A stretch of 64,000 nucleotides of DNA, from assembly GCF_900116255.1 (NCBI RefSeq), contig NZ_FPAI01000005.1, positions 62,001-126,000 on the forward strand, given 5' to 3'. The position numbers and the translations under genes are program-made. Source of the stretch: Halolactibacillus miurensis. Its GTDB lineage: Bacteria; Bacillota; Bacilli; Bacillales; Amphibacillaceae. Positions 8,148 through 17,161 of this stretch are shown here, piece after piece (position 1 is the first letter of the stretch; each line of letters starts with the position of its first letter). The notes under the pieces were generated by a model. That model saw only the letters and a list, made by a program, of their open reading frames with translations, searched no databases and was not told where the DNA came from.

Positions 8148-8184
8148 TTGACAAATAATTATTATTAGATTATAATAATTATAA
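8148..8184 (+). promoter_or_regulatory. Sigma-A promoter overlapped by a perfect PerR box
   Basis: TTGACA (8148-8153) and TATAAT (8171-8176) are 17 bases apart. TTATAATAATTATAA (8170-8184) matches the PerR operator consensus TTATAATnATTATAA at every position and covers the -10. The dps genes downstream should therefore be repressed by PerR and induced by peroxide or low manganese/iron occupancy, as for B. subtilis mrgA. Confidence 0.92.
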
Positions 8185-8297
8185 AGTAATAATTAATAAC
8201 TTCTCTTTTTTGAGGGATGTTTATCAAATTGAGAAAAGGGAACAGTAACAAGGGAGAGAAAACGATGCAGTTACAAACAATTCAAGGAGGCTATTGG

Positions 8298-8738
8298 ATG
8301 ACACAACTACACGATCACGTAAACACAATCGTCGCAACACAAGGGGTGCTTTTTACGAAGTTACACCAACACCACTGGTATGTGAAGGGCGATAAATTCT
8401 TTACGTTACATGAAAAGTTTGAAGAGTTATATGATGAAGTAAACGGACAATTTGATGCATTTGCTGAGCGTTTATTAACGATTGGTGGTCGTCCTTATTC
8501 GACGCTACAAGAATTTATTGACCACTCAAGTATTAGTGAAGCACCATACACAAAAGAGGTCTCATCAGAAGAGATGGTCAAGACCGTCCTAGCTGATTTT
8601 GGCACGGTCGTCAAAGACTTAGCTAAAGGGATTGAACTGGCTGGTGAAGCGGGAGACGATGTGACGGAAGATTTATGTATCGGCTATAAAGCGTCACTAG
8701 AGAAGCATATGTGGATGTTACGTTTTTACTTAGGTTAA
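8298..8738 (+). CDS. dps: Dps-family mini-ferritin, first of three tandem copies
   Basis: 146 residues of the Dps/MrgA family. Ferroxidase ligands fit the Listeria Dps pattern: His26, His38, Asp53 and Glu57, with HHWYVKG and LHEKFEELYDE around them. Twelve subunits form a shell that oxidises ferrous iron with peroxide and may coat DNA. The start at 8298 is set by AAGGAGG seven bases upstream and by alignment with copies 2 and 3; longer frames from 8217 or 8265 add an unrelated leader. It lies directly behind the PerR-controlled promoter. Confidence 0.93.
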   Translation: MTQLHDHVNTIVATQGVLFTKLHQHHWYVKGDKFFTLHEKFEELYDEVNGQFDAFAERLLTIGGRPYSTLQEFIDHSSISEAPYTKEVSSEEMVKTVLADFGTVVKDLAKGIELAGEAGDDVTEDLCIGYKASLEKHMWMLRFYLG

Positions 8739-8837
8739 GTTTTTTACGCTGTACAAAAATGCTTTTACAAAACACATGAACGCATGTTATCAACATCCAT
8801 CTAAACATATTCAATAAACAAAAAGGAGCTGTTTTCA

Positions 8838-9278
8838 TTGACACAACTACATGATCACGTAAACAAAATCGTCGCAACACAAGGGGTATTATTCACGAAG
8901 TTACACCAACATCACTGGTATGTAAAAGGAAATAAGTTTTTCGTTTTACATGAAAAGTTTGAAGAATTATACGATGAAGTGAATGGGCAATTTGATGAAT
9001 TTGCGGAGCGTTTATTAACGATTGGTGGAAGCCCTTATTCTACACTACAAGAGTTTCTTGATCACTCAAGTATAAGTGAGTCGCCATATACGAAAGAAGT
9101 TTCATCAGACGAGATGGTTAAAACGGTCCTAGCTGATTTTGAAACAGTCGTTGAGGACCTAGAAAAAGGGATTGAACTGGCTGGTGAAGCAGGTGATGAC
9201 GTGACAGAAGACATGTGCATCGGCTATAAAACATCACTTGAAAAACATATGTGGATGTTACGTTACTATTTAGGCTAA
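8838..9278 (+). CDS. Dps-family mini-ferritin, second tandem copy
   Basis: 146 residues, highly similar to the copies on each side and with the same ferroxidase residues (His26, His38, Asp53, Glu57). The start is TTG with AAGGAG upstream; no ATG is available at the aligned position. There is no terminator or clear promoter in the 99-base gap after copy 1, so it is probably co-transcribed. Differences from copy 1 cluster in the loop after residue 30 and in the helix around residues 95-105, so the copies could form mixed shells or differ slightly in surface charge. Confidence 0.92.
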   Translation: MTQLHDHVNKIVATQGVLFTKLHQHHWYVKGNKFFVLHEKFEELYDEVNGQFDEFAERLLTIGGSPYSTLQEFLDHSSISESPYTKEVSSDEMVKTVLADFETVVEDLEKGIELAGEAGDDVTEDMCIGYKTSLEKHMWMLRYYLG

Positions 9279-9373
9279 GTAATCAAATGAAGTAAGAGAC
9301 GTCAAATAGACGCAATAGCAGAGTTTCGTAGTGGATGAATCGAATGAATAAACTATTAAAGGAGTTGTTTTCA

Positions 9374-9814
9374 TTGACACAATTACACGATCACTTAAAC
9401 AAAATTGTCGCAACGCAAGGGGTATTATTCACGAAATTACACCAGCATCATTGGTATGTGAAAGGACCGAACTTCTTTACGTTACATGAAAAATTCGAAG
9501 CGTTATACGATGAAGTCAATCAGCAATTCGATGAATTTGCGGAGCGTTTGTTAACGATTGGTGGAACTCCATATTCTACACTACAAGAGTTTCTTGACCA
9601 CTCAAGCATTAGTGAAGCACCTTACACAGATAAAGTACCGGCAGAAGAGATGGTTAAGTCGGTCCTTTCGGACTTTGAAACAGTCGTCAAAGAGTTAGAA
9701 AATGGGATTGAACTTGCTGGTGAAGCGGGCGATGACGATACAGAAGATTTATGTATTGGCTATAAAACATCACTCGAAAAACATATGTGGATGCTTAAGT
9801 ACTATTTAGATTAA
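9374..9814 (+). CDS. Dps-family mini-ferritin, third tandem copy
   Basis: 146 residues, again with His26, His38, Asp53 and Glu57 conserved. The TTG at 9374 aligns with the starts of the other two copies and has AAGGAG upstream; an ATG at 9335 would add 13 unrelated residues. This copy differs most (Lys-Gly-Pro-Asn loop near residue 31; GDDDTED near the C-terminus). A terminator follows at 9931, so it ends the dps operon. Confidence 0.92.
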   Translation: MTQLHDHLNKIVATQGVLFTKLHQHHWYVKGPNFFTLHEKFEALYDEVNQQFDEFAERLLTIGGTPYSTLQEFLDHSSISEAPYTDKVPAEEMVKSVLSDFETVVKELENGIELAGEAGDDDTEDLCIGYKTSLEKHMWMLKYYLD

Positions 9815-9926
9815 TTTCACATGAGTGAAGTCACCATTTGTTCTTTTGTCGATAGACATATAGGTGAACGCAAGCGAATGTAACTAAAATAGCATGAAAC
9901 AAGAGAAGCGAAAGACGAGAAGATAG

Positions 9927-9956
9927 AAAAAAGACTCACATGGCGTGAGTCTTTTT
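9927..9956 (+). terminator. Terminator after the dps cluster
   Basis: Stem AAGACTCAC (9931-9939) with GTGAGTCTT (9945-9953), A-tract before and T-tract after; it could also serve the minus-strand YjcZ-type gene. Confidence 0.85.
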
Positions 9957-9972
9957 GTATGTCAAGCTAGTC

Positions 9973-10080
9973 TTAATAGAAAGATGCGCCAACGATGACA
10001 AGTAAAATAAACAAAACAACAATTAAAGCAAACGTATTGTAGCTGTTTGATTGGCATGGGTTTGGTTGGCAAGGATACAT
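9973..10080 (-). CDS. YjcZ-type small sporulation-associated membrane peptide
   Basis: A 35-residue open frame on the minus strand: an N-terminal part rich in Pro, Cys, Gln and Asn (MYPCQPNPCQSNSYN) followed by one hydrophobic helix (FALIVVLFILLVIVGASFY). The helix and its GASF-Y ending are the hallmark of the YjcZ family, found in spore formers. AAAGGTGGTGA precedes the ATG. The function is unknown; members are made in the mother cell or late in sporulation. It is too short for most gene finders. Confidence 0.82.
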   Translation of the reverse strand: MYPCQPNPCQSNSYNTFALIVVLFILLVIVGASFY

Positions 10081-10203
10081 AAACGTCACCACCTTTACTC
10101 GAGATATAATAGTATATCCGATTAGTGATAAAAAGGTAGGGCGATTATCTTTAAAGAAACAGATTCTATTTTGATTAGCTCAATACGAGCCAATACTATT
10201 TAA

Positions 10204-11088
10204 TCAAACGTCTTCCGATTCTTTTGCATTTATAGTCAACGCACGTTCGATCGCTTTTTTTACCCCATCATCATTATTTGATGTGGTCGTATAGGCGGCG
10301 TTTGCTTTAATTAAATCTGCAGCATTGTCCATCGCGACACCGTATTTAACGTTTGTTAACATCGGTAAATCATTTTCGTTATCACCAATAGCCATAATCT
10401 CATCTGACGTAATGCCGAGCGACTTGGCGTAACGTAATAGCGCATGGCCTTTCGTTGCTTCTTTATGATTAAATTCAACATTATCAAATCCTGAGCTTGT
10501 CACATAAATGTCTTCTCTATTTGAAAACATATGACGCAACGATTCAAGATCACCTTTATTATAAGAGAAAGCAAGTAATTTATAGGGGATAATATTCGGG
10601 TCATGTAAGACTGATAGAAAATCATCTGTAAAGGTGAATGTTTCTTCTTGGAAACGTCGATCAATATACGCTTTAATTTCATCATCACTGAACCCAACAA
10701 ACTTTTCTCGTAAAATCGTTAACAACATATCGATAAAGTGATCTTTTTCTGGCGCGTAGACGCCGTTGTTTGTATACATTTCTAAATAAATTTTATTTGT
10801 GTCAACCGCTGCAATAATTTCTTTTGCGATAGGCACATCAAAGGGTGTGTCCACGACAAGATTATGCTCATGGTCGAATAGATTAGCCCCATTCATGCAA
10901 AGAATAGGCACGTCAAGTCCTGCCTTTGAAATTGCTTGTTTTGCAGAGCCGTATGAGCGGCCAGTTGCGACCATAAAACGAATACCTTGTTGTTCTGCTT
11001 TGTTAATCATCTGAACGGTTTCTTTTGAAATCGTCCCACCTTCTTGTAGTAAGGTGCCATCTAAGTCTGATGCAATTAATTTAATCAT
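10204..11088 (-). CDS. Cof-type HAD-superfamily phosphatase
   Basis: 294 residues with HAD motif I (DLDGTLL), motif II (ATGRS), motif III lysine and motif IV (GDNENDLPML), and a C2-type cap between motifs II and III. These enzymes dephosphorylate sugar phosphates and similar small metabolites; substrates vary and cannot be read from the sequence. The ATG at 11088 is chosen because GAGGAG stands seven bases upstream; the frame from 11103 adds five residues without a ribosome site. Another HAD gene lies directly upstream in the same direction. Confidence 0.88.
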   Translation of the reverse strand: MIKLIASDLDGTLLQEGGTISKETVQMINKAEQQGIRFMVATGRSYGSAKQAISKAGLDVPILCMNGANLFDHEHNLVVDTPFDVPIAKEIIAAVDTNKIYLEMYTNNGVYAPEKDHFIDMLLTILREKFVGFSDDEIKAYIDRRFQEETFTFTDDFLSVLHDPNIIPYKLLAFSYNKGDLESLRHMFSNREDIYVTSSGFDNVEFNHKEATKGHALLRYAKSLGITSDEIMAIGDNENDLPMLTNVKYGVAMDNAADLIKANAAYTTTSNNDDGVKKAIERALTINAKESEDV

Positions 11089-11158
11089 TTGCTTGCTCCT
11101 CATTATGTTTATATAGTAAATGGATGTAAATAGATGTTTCTAATGAAACGAAGATCAG

Positions 11159-11956
11159 TTACGATGATGATTCAATAATGCCTAAATGAATAAAGGCATC
11201 ATATAAGCCCCCTTCATCAACAGAGGTCGTCTGATAATCGCTATAAGCGATTAAGTCAGGATGAGCGTTCCCCATCGCGATACCGGTACCGGCAAGTTTC
11301 AACATGTCTTTATCATTCATTCCGTCGCCAATGGCAGCTACCTGTTCCATGTTTAGACCTTCTTGTTTTACAATGGCTTCGATTGCTTTGCCTTTATTGA
11401 CAGCTTGTTGAATAATATCATAGTGATTAGTCATACCTTCGACGTGTACTTCAGAAAAGAAAAGTGTCTCATCTTTTTGATATAAGTAGATGTTGTCTTT
11501 TGGACAGTTCATTAAAGTCATACCATATATATGACTTTTTTGATCATCGGTGTATAAAGCGTTGTACACAATACCGAAGTGTTGAATAAACGTTTGAACA
11601 AAGTCAGGTTCAAAAGAGGTAAACAAATTATGTGTGTCAGAATATAACACGATTTCTTGATTATGAGCTTGTGCGGTCTGAATCAAATCATCGACAACTT
11701 GTTCATTCATATGTTGTTCATATAGAACACGGTCGCCTTTTCTCGCATAAGCCCCGTTATATCCAACAACATTGGTAATGCCGAGTGTGTCCATTAATGG
11801 CTTTAGTTCATGTACCGGTCGCCCCGTCGCGAGCCATAGTTCAACGCCTTTTGCTTTAGCAGCTTTAAGGGCGGCGATGGTTTTGCTGTGAATCGATTGA
11901 TCATGTCTTACGATAGTACCGTCAACATCGATAAAAAGGTGTGTGATCTGTGTCAT
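11159..11956 (-). CDS. Cof-type HAD-superfamily phosphatase
   Basis: 265 residues. Motif I is DVDGTIV, motif II ATGRP, and motif IV GDGMNDKDML, with a C2B cap between, so the catalytic set is complete. It is paralogous to, but not a close copy of, the HAD gene just downstream (10204-11088); a third one lies at 28.6 kb. The substrate is unknown. GGAGGAATAACC precedes the ATG. The 70-base gap to the next gene suggests a two-gene unit. Confidence 0.87.
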   Translation of the reverse strand: MTQITHLFIDVDGTIVRHDQSIHSKTIAALKAAKAKGVELWLATGRPVHELKPLMDTLGITNVVGYNGAYARKGDRVLYEQHMNEQVVDDLIQTAQAHNQEIVLYSDTHNLFTSFEPDFVQTFIQHFGIVYNALYTDDQKSHIYGMTLMNCPKDNIYLYQKDETLFFSEVHVEGMTNHYDIIQQAVNKGKAIEAIVKQEGLNMEQVAAIGDGMNDKDMLKLAGTGIAMGNAHPDLIAYSDYQTTSVDEGGLYDAFIHLGIIESSS

Positions 11957-12115
11957 GGTTATTCCTCCGGATAAATAATTAGTGAAATATAAGCTATATT
12001 TAAAACGCCATGTTCATCGCTTGTTCTTCCTCATATTCTAGTGTACCATGAAAAGGAATCATCTGTGTATTGTAGAACATCATGTAAGGGCATACATATT
12101 AAAGGAGCGATTTTT

Positions 12116-13027
12116 TTGGGTAGTTTTAATCAACAATTCATTTTATCGATTATTATTATCGTGCTAGGTTTTTTTATTAACCGTTTCGGCTGGTTGGGAG
12201 AGAATGAGGGGGATGGCCTCTCGCGTTTGATCATCAACGTTACCTTACCAAGCTTAATTATCTATTCGTTTCATGATTTAACAATTGAACCCTCCTTGTT
12301 AGTACTTGTATTGTGTGGCATTATTTATGGTTTGATCTTAATGGGAGTAGGCTACTTGTTTTTTCGTAAGAAAGTAGGCAAATCAAAAGGCATGTTGCTT
12401 ATGATGATGCCAGGTTTAAATATTGGCTTATTCGCTTATCCTTTAGTAGAAGGCTTATTTGGCCAAGAAGGCATTCAGTTTTTTGGGATGCTTGACGTTG
12501 GGAATGCTTTAATTACCTTTGGTATGTGTTATGTCATTGGTAGTTATTATTCAGGTCAACATCAGGCCTTTGATTTTTTATCCATATTAAAGAAGTTAGG
12601 GCGATCGGTACCGCTGATGACTTATCTCGTCGTCTTTATCCTTTCAGTTCTAAACTTGCAGCTGCCTATGCTATTGATTGATACGGCGGAAGTCATTTCA
12701 AGAGCGAATATGCCGCTGTCTTTAATTGTGCTCGGGATGTTTATTCATATCCACATGGACAAGTCACAACGCCATGATTTACTATCGTTTCTATCAGCGC
12801 GATTTGGGGTGGGTATAATCGTTGGTTTGATTTGTTATTACATGCTACCGCTAAGTGAGATGGTAAGACTCACATTATTCATTGGGGCGATTCTTCCCTT
12901 GCCACTTGTCCACTTACCGTATGCGGTTGATTTTGATTATGATCGCCGCTTTGTCGGGACGGTATCCAGTTTTTCGCTTGTTATCAGTTTTCTATTGATT
13001 TGGCTCGTCGCGATGTTGATCGTTTAA
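12116..13027 (+). CDS. AEC (auxin efflux carrier) family permease
   Basis: 303 residues with about ten membrane helices. The N-terminal FINRFGWLGENEGDGLSRLIINVTLPSLI region is the usual AEC entry sequence, and a break in the middle splits two five-helix halves. Bacterial members export or exchange organic acids such as malate; the substrate is not readable. The start is TTG 12116, eight bases after AAAGGAG; the frame from ATG 12041 would add 25 charged residues ahead of the first helix. It stands alone between divergent HAD genes and DUF4003. Confidence 0.85.
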   Translation: MGSFNQQFILSIIIIVLGFFINRFGWLGENEGDGLSRLIINVTLPSLIIYSFHDLTIEPSLLVLVLCGIIYGLILMGVGYLFFRKKVGKSKGMLLMMMPGLNIGLFAYPLVEGLFGQEGIQFFGMLDVGNALITFGMCYVIGSYYSGQHQAFDFLSILKKLGRSVPLMTYLVVFILSVLNLQLPMLLIDTAEVISRANMPLSLIVLGMFIHIHMDKSQRHDLLSFLSARFGVGIIVGLICYYMLPLSEMVRLTLFIGAILPLPLVHLPYAVDFDYDRRFVGTVSSFSLVISFLLIWLVAMLIV

Positions 13028-13127
13028 CTTGTTTATAAATGAAGAAATTTAATTTGCTTGAACCGTTTTTAATCACAAGATTTAAGGGTATAGTCTAGCA
13101 TAATCGTTATAAAGTGAGGGGTTTATT

Positions 13128-14096
13128 ATGGATGACTACTTAAACATTTTACGTGTATTTGAAGATAATGTCTTAAAACTAAAAAAGCGTTACCGCTGGC
13201 GTTTTGACTCAAAAAGTATTGCGCTCGTATCACTACAATTTGCGCTTAGTCATCAACCGCTAGATTTAAATGTATTTGAGCATGTTAGTCAAACGCTCAG
13301 TAAAAAACTATCGCCTTTCTCCACGTTAAAACAATCGGAACAGTACTTTATTGCTGCATCTTTAATTATTAAGACAGACGATCCGATCGCAGCGATTGAT
13401 GATTTTTTAACGCAACAAAAAGCGTTAATGAAAGAGGGTATGATCAAAGAAACGGTCAGTTATTACTTAGCACTTATGTTAGTAGAGAAAAAGGCGCCGC
13501 TTTCTTCTGTAGGGTCAGCTAATCAGCTGTATCGCCGCTTAAAGCATCGACATAGCTTTATGCTAAATCGAACCATTTTTCCATTTGTATTTAAAATTAC
13601 TGTCGAACAACAGCATAATAAACGCTTGCAAGATGAACAAGCTGTTGTTGAAGTGATTGAATCGAATTATGATCAATTAGTCAAACATGGGTTTAAGGCG
13701 GGGACGCACCTTTATGTCATGAGTATGGTCTTTTCATTACCGGCCTTCCGTCACCATTTAAGTCATGCGATTCAGTTATTCAAACAGTTAAGTGAGGTAA
13801 ACTTTACGATAGAACCAGAACAATATCTCTCGTTTGCGATTTTATCACATTCATCTTTTGAGAAGAAACATGTAATTGAACTGGAGATATTAGTTAATGA
13901 CTTAGTGAAACGAACGAAAATTAAGCAAGATAAAAAGTTTCAAAAACAGTTAGCGATGCATATGCTACTGATTGATTATTTGCCGCATCAAACAGGGGCG
14001 AGTCAAGACGTGCTGACGCTTGCGTACGAATTAATTGAAGTGGAGCACATGGCCATTATGTCGGCTGTGTCATCTAGTTCTATTGGGTTATATTAA
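13128..14096 (+). CDS. DUF4003 family protein
   Basis: 322 residues, soluble, mostly helical, matching the DUF4003 layout: YRWRFDSKSIALVSLQFAL near the N-terminus and a HTS-like region around the middle (MVFSLPAFRHHLSHAIQLF). Function unknown. The next gene, an esterase, starts 32 bases downstream in the same direction, so they may share a transcript. No catalytic motif is apparent. Confidence 0.75.
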   Translation: MDDYLNILRVFEDNVLKLKKRYRWRFDSKSIALVSLQFALSHQPLDLNVFEHVSQTLSKKLSPFSTLKQSEQYFIAASLIIKTDDPIAAIDDFLTQQKALMKEGMIKETVSYYLALMLVEKKAPLSSVGSANQLYRRLKHRHSFMLNRTIFPFVFKITVEQQHNKRLQDEQAVVEVIESNYDQLVKHGFKAGTHLYVMSMVFSLPAFRHHLSHAIQLFKQLSEVNFTIEPEQYLSFAILSHSSFEKKHVIELEILVNDLVKRTKIKQDKKFQKQLAMHMLLIDYLPHQTGASQDVLTLAYELIEVEHMAIMSAVSSSSIGLY

Positions 14097-14128
14097 AAAT
14101 AATTATAGGGAAAGTAGGAGAAGATTAT

Positions 14129-14905
14129 ATGGCGCAAATGACGTGTCACTTTTTTTCAGATGTTTTACAAAAGCATACGGGAATGACTGTGATAATTCCG
14201 GAACAAACAAGCAACCAATATGGCGGGGTAAATAAAGACCAACAAGCAAAGTTACCTCTTCTTTATTTACTTCATGGCTTTTCCGATGATCATACGATTT
14301 GGAGCAGACGAACATCAATTGAACGCTACGCGGATGAACATGGGATAGCTGTTGTAATGCCTGATGGTGACCATAGTTTTTATACTGATATGCATCAAGG
14401 GAGAAACTACTTTACTTTCTTATCGGAAGAGCTACCTAAAAAAGTGGCCTACTTATTTCCGGTATCAATGGAACCTAAGGATACTTATGTCGCCGGTTTA
14501 TCGATGGGGGGATATGGGGCGCTTAAATGGGCGTTAAGTAGACCGGACGCTTTCCATAAAGTCGCTTCGCTCTCTGGGGCTGTTGATATGGCGAGACTAC
14601 GACAAGAACGCGAGACGGGCGATATGGGACCATTAATGGATCGCATTTTTGCGGATAAAGATATTACCGATACGACACATGATCTGTTTTACTTACTCAA
14701 GCAGTTAATCAACAATAAAAAGGATGTACCAGATATTTATCTTGCATGTGGAACAGAAGACTTTCTTTACGAGGATAATCAACGTTTAGCAGAACAGTTA
14801 ACAGCCTATGACCTTCGGTCAAAAGTGACGTTTGATTCAGGTACCCATGAATGGGGCTATTGGGACCGACATATAAAAGAAGTGTTGGACTGGATGATGA
14901 AATGA
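14129..14905 (+). CDS. EstA/FrmB-like serine esterase
   Basis: 258 residues, alpha/beta hydrolase fold. Oxyanion segment LLHGFSDDHTIW, nucleophile elbow GLSMGG (Ser near residue 120), acid CGTEDFL and His in GTHEWGYWD complete the triad. The family includes tributyrin esterase EstA and S-formylglutathione hydrolase; the residues seen do not separate these. No signal peptide, so cytoplasmic. A terminator follows at 14942. Confidence 0.85.
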   Translation: MAQMTCHFFSDVLQKHTGMTVIIPEQTSNQYGGVNKDQQAKLPLLYLLHGFSDDHTIWSRRTSIERYADEHGIAVVMPDGDHSFYTDMHQGRNYFTFLSEELPKKVAYLFPVSMEPKDTYVAGLSMGGYGALKWALSRPDAFHKVASLSGAVDMARLRQERETGDMGPLMDRIFADKDITDTTHDLFYLLKQLINNKKDVPDIYLACGTEDFLYEDNQRLAEQLTAYDLRSKVTFDSGTHEWGYWDRHIKEVLDWMMK

Positions 14906-14941
14906 AACAGATCTCATAAGTCTTGCGTGTATTCGAGACTT

Positions 14942-14978
14942 AAACCTAGCGGTCCCCAGCGATCTCTAGGTTTTTTTA
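14942..14978 (+). terminator. Terminator after the esterase gene
   Basis: AAACCTAG (14942-14949) pairs with CTAGGTTT (14966-14973), followed by a T run. Confidence 0.8.
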
Positions 14979-15052
14979 ATACCTATATATGTGTTAAACA
15001 GGACCAGTAACATCGATAGGTGTGGTAGACTATGGTTAATGAGGTGAAAATA

Positions 15053-15724
15053 ATGACAATATTAGTGGTAGAAGATGAAGTGAAATTGGCACGTGCTTTA
15101 GAACTTGAGTTAAAGTTTGAAGGTTATGATGTGTTATTATGTCATGACGGGAAAGAAGCACTTCAACTTATGTTAGATCAAACGTTTGAATTAGTCATTT
15201 TAGACGTTATGTTACCTAATTTAAGCGGGATGGATATTTTGCGTCGCTTACGAAAAGAAAATGAAACATTGCCAGTGATCATGCTGACAGCGCGTGATCA
15301 AATTTATGATAAAGTGAGTGGCTTAGACTACGGTGCGAATGATTATATTACCAAGCCGTTTGAAATTGAAGAATTGCTTGCTAGAATCAGAGTGCAACTG
15401 CGCAAGAATCCATTAGCGCTTGAGACCGATCAAGCAGATCAATTAGCTATCAAAGATGTCGTGATTTATTTAAGTACTTACGAAGTAAAGAAAGATGACC
15501 GACTTGTTGAATTAACGAAACGAGAATTTGAGTTAATGGCTTATTTAGCGAGGAATAAAAATCACGTGTTGACTCGTGATCAACTCTTGGCAGAAGTGTG
15601 GGGATATGATTATATGGGCGAGACAAACGTCGTTGATGTCTATGTCAGATATTTACGACAGAAGTTAGGTTATGAGCTGATTGAAACGGTGCGGGGTGTC
15701 GGTTATATGGTGCGGAGTGAATAA
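15053..15724 (+). CDS. OmpR-family response regulator (YkoG/ArlR-like)
   Basis: 223 residues. The receiver domain has the acidic pocket Glu7-Asp8, phospho-accepting Asp51 (VILDVML) and Lys in KPFEIEEL. The C-terminal winged helix carries LTKREFELMAYL and the recognition-helix segment NVVDVYVRYLRQKL, ending in ETVRGVGYMV. The ATG at 15053 is preferred over 15032 because GAGGTG lies just before it. It is two bases upstream of its kinase gene, and the PepSY gene after that makes the order identical to B. subtilis ykoG-ykoH-ykoI. Likely target: the repeat array in front of the PepSY gene. Confidence 0.92.
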   Translation: MTILVVEDEVKLARALELELKFEGYDVLLCHDGKEALQLMLDQTFELVILDVMLPNLSGMDILRRLRKENETLPVIMLTARDQIYDKVSGLDYGANDYITKPFEIEELLARIRVQLRKNPLALETDQADQLAIKDVVIYLSTYEVKKDDRLVELTKREFELMAYLARNKNHVLTRDQLLAEVWGYDYMGETNVVDVYVRYLRQKLGYELIETVRGVGYMVRSE

Positions 15725-15726
15725 AG

Positions 15727-17073
15727 ATGAAACTGAAGACAAAGCTTGTCTTATTTAACACGCTCGGCTTTCTCTTGTTTTTATTTGTGATTGAAGCGCT
15801 CATTTATTTTAGTTTTATTCAAATTATGACGAGTCAAGAAATCGACCGGATTGAAGCGCAAGCGACGACATTACTTGAAGCTTTTGCTCAAGATGAGGTC
15901 AGCAATGTAGACCCGGCCCAATTATTAAAAGCTTATGTTCCCGCTGATGGGATGATTCGTCTCATAGACGATGAAGGGGAGATTATTCAAGTCGTGACAC
16001 AAGATGAACGCTTGACGAATCTTGATGCCTCATTTATTAATCGATCAGCGACAGAAGAATTCACTATCGAAGATGGTGAGCGCTTTGCTAAAGTATCTGT
16101 GCCAATTATTTATGTCGATCAACAAGTAAGAGCGCTCGAATTAGTGCAACCACTCAAATATATTGATGATGCCCTCGATGTCTTAATGCTCGTGCTCATC
16201 TTAAGTTTTTTCATTATGATCATTCCGGGTGTATTAATTGGGAAGACAATTGCCAGACTCATCATTCAACCAATCGAACGATTGTCGCACGCGATGCAAC
16301 ATAATCAAACGGATGGGAAGTGGGAAACGGTCGAATTTAGTGATCGGAAAGATGAACTTGGACAAATGGCGCTTAACTTTAATGAAATGAATACCCGACT
16401 TAAGTCAATGTTTGATACACAAGAACAGTTTGTCGCCAATGCTTCGCATGAATTAAAGACTCCCCTAGCGGTGATTAAGAGTTATGTAAGGTTGATGGAA
16501 CGTCAAGGGAAGATTAATCCAGAGGTGATGGAAGAATCACTTGAAACGATAAATGATGAAACAGACCGTATGCATCGCTTAATCCAACAAATGTTAACGC
16601 TCGTATCAATTGAAAAAGGTGAGAGGTTTACGTTTGAACAAGTATCTTTAAGACCGCTTTTAAAACAAGCGAGTAAATCCATTGCTTTAGCTTTTGACCG
16701 AACCATTGCGCTAGATATGGTAGAACAAGAGATAACGATTGTTGGTGATCAAGAGAAGCTAAAACAATTGGTCTATATTTTGTTAGATAATGCTCAGAAG
16801 TATTCAGAAGCCGCTATTATGTTAAGGTTAAAACAAACGGCGACTGAGGCGATTATTGAAGTGGAAGATAAGGGTGAAGGATTAAGTGAACAAGATCAAT
16901 TAGCTATTTTTGATCGGTTTTATCGTGTGGATAAGGCTCGTGCACGCGAAACCGGGGGAACAGGTCTCGGTTTAACGATTGCCAAAGCGATTGTTGACCA
17001 ACATGATGGGCGGATTGAAGTAGCGTCAACCTTAGGTAAAGGGACGACATTTCGTATCTTTTTACCATTCTAA
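15727..17073 (+). CDS. Sensor histidine kinase (YkoH/ArlS-like)
   Basis: 448 residues: first membrane helix about 8-33, an extracytoplasmic sensing region about 35-150, second helix about 152-175, HAMP about 176-235, then dimerisation domain with phospho-acceptor His241 (ASHELKTPL) and a catalytic domain with DNAQKYS (N box), DRFYRVDKARA (F box) and GTGLGLTIAK (G box). All kinase motifs are complete. Partner of the regulator encoded immediately upstream. The outside region has no named domain that I recognise; the neighbouring PepSY protein, on the same membrane face, may be the ligand or modulator. Confidence 0.92.
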   Translation: MKLKTKLVLFNTLGFLLFLFVIEALIYFSFIQIMTSQEIDRIEAQATTLLEAFAQDEVSNVDPAQLLKAYVPADGMIRLIDDEGEIIQVVTQDERLTNLDASFINRSATEEFTIEDGERFAKVSVPIIYVDQQVRALELVQPLKYIDDALDVLMLVLILSFFIMIIPGVLIGKTIARLIIQPIERLSHAMQHNQTDGKWETVEFSDRKDELGQMALNFNEMNTRLKSMFDTQEQFVANASHELKTPLAVIKSYVRLMERQGKINPEVMEESLETINDETDRMHRLIQQMLTLVSIEKGERFTFEQVSLRPLLKQASKSIALAFDRTIALDMVEQEITIVGDQEKLKQLVYILLDNAQKYSEAAIMLRLKQTATEAIIEVEDKGEGLSEQDQLAIFDRFYRVDKARARETGGTGLGLTIAKAIVDQHDGRIEVASTLGKGTTFRIFLPF

Positions 17074-17078
17074 CCATC

Positions 17079-17134
17079 TTCTCATTAATTTCTCATGAAG
17101 CCTTTACAGTGCTTTCATCTTCTATTGCTATACT
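17079..17134 (+). promoter_or_regulatory. Phased direct repeats and extended -10 promoter of the PepSY gene
   Basis: TTCTCAT occurs at 17079-17085 and again at 17090-17096, start-to-start 11 bases; a looser copy (CTTTCAT, 17112-17118) falls two more turns on. One-turn spacing of heptamers is what OmpR/PhoP-type regulators bind. Downstream is TGCTATACT, an extended -10 (TATACT 17129-17134), without a good -35, as expected for an activated promoter. The simplest model is activation by the regulator encoded at 15053. Confidence 0.55.
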
Positions 17135-17161
17135 AAAAGTAACAAAGGGAGGATGATAAAA

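Noticed and set aside
8217-8297. Longer start for the first dps gene
   Set aside because: The extra residues are absent in the two tandem copies and AAGGAGG fits ATG 8298.
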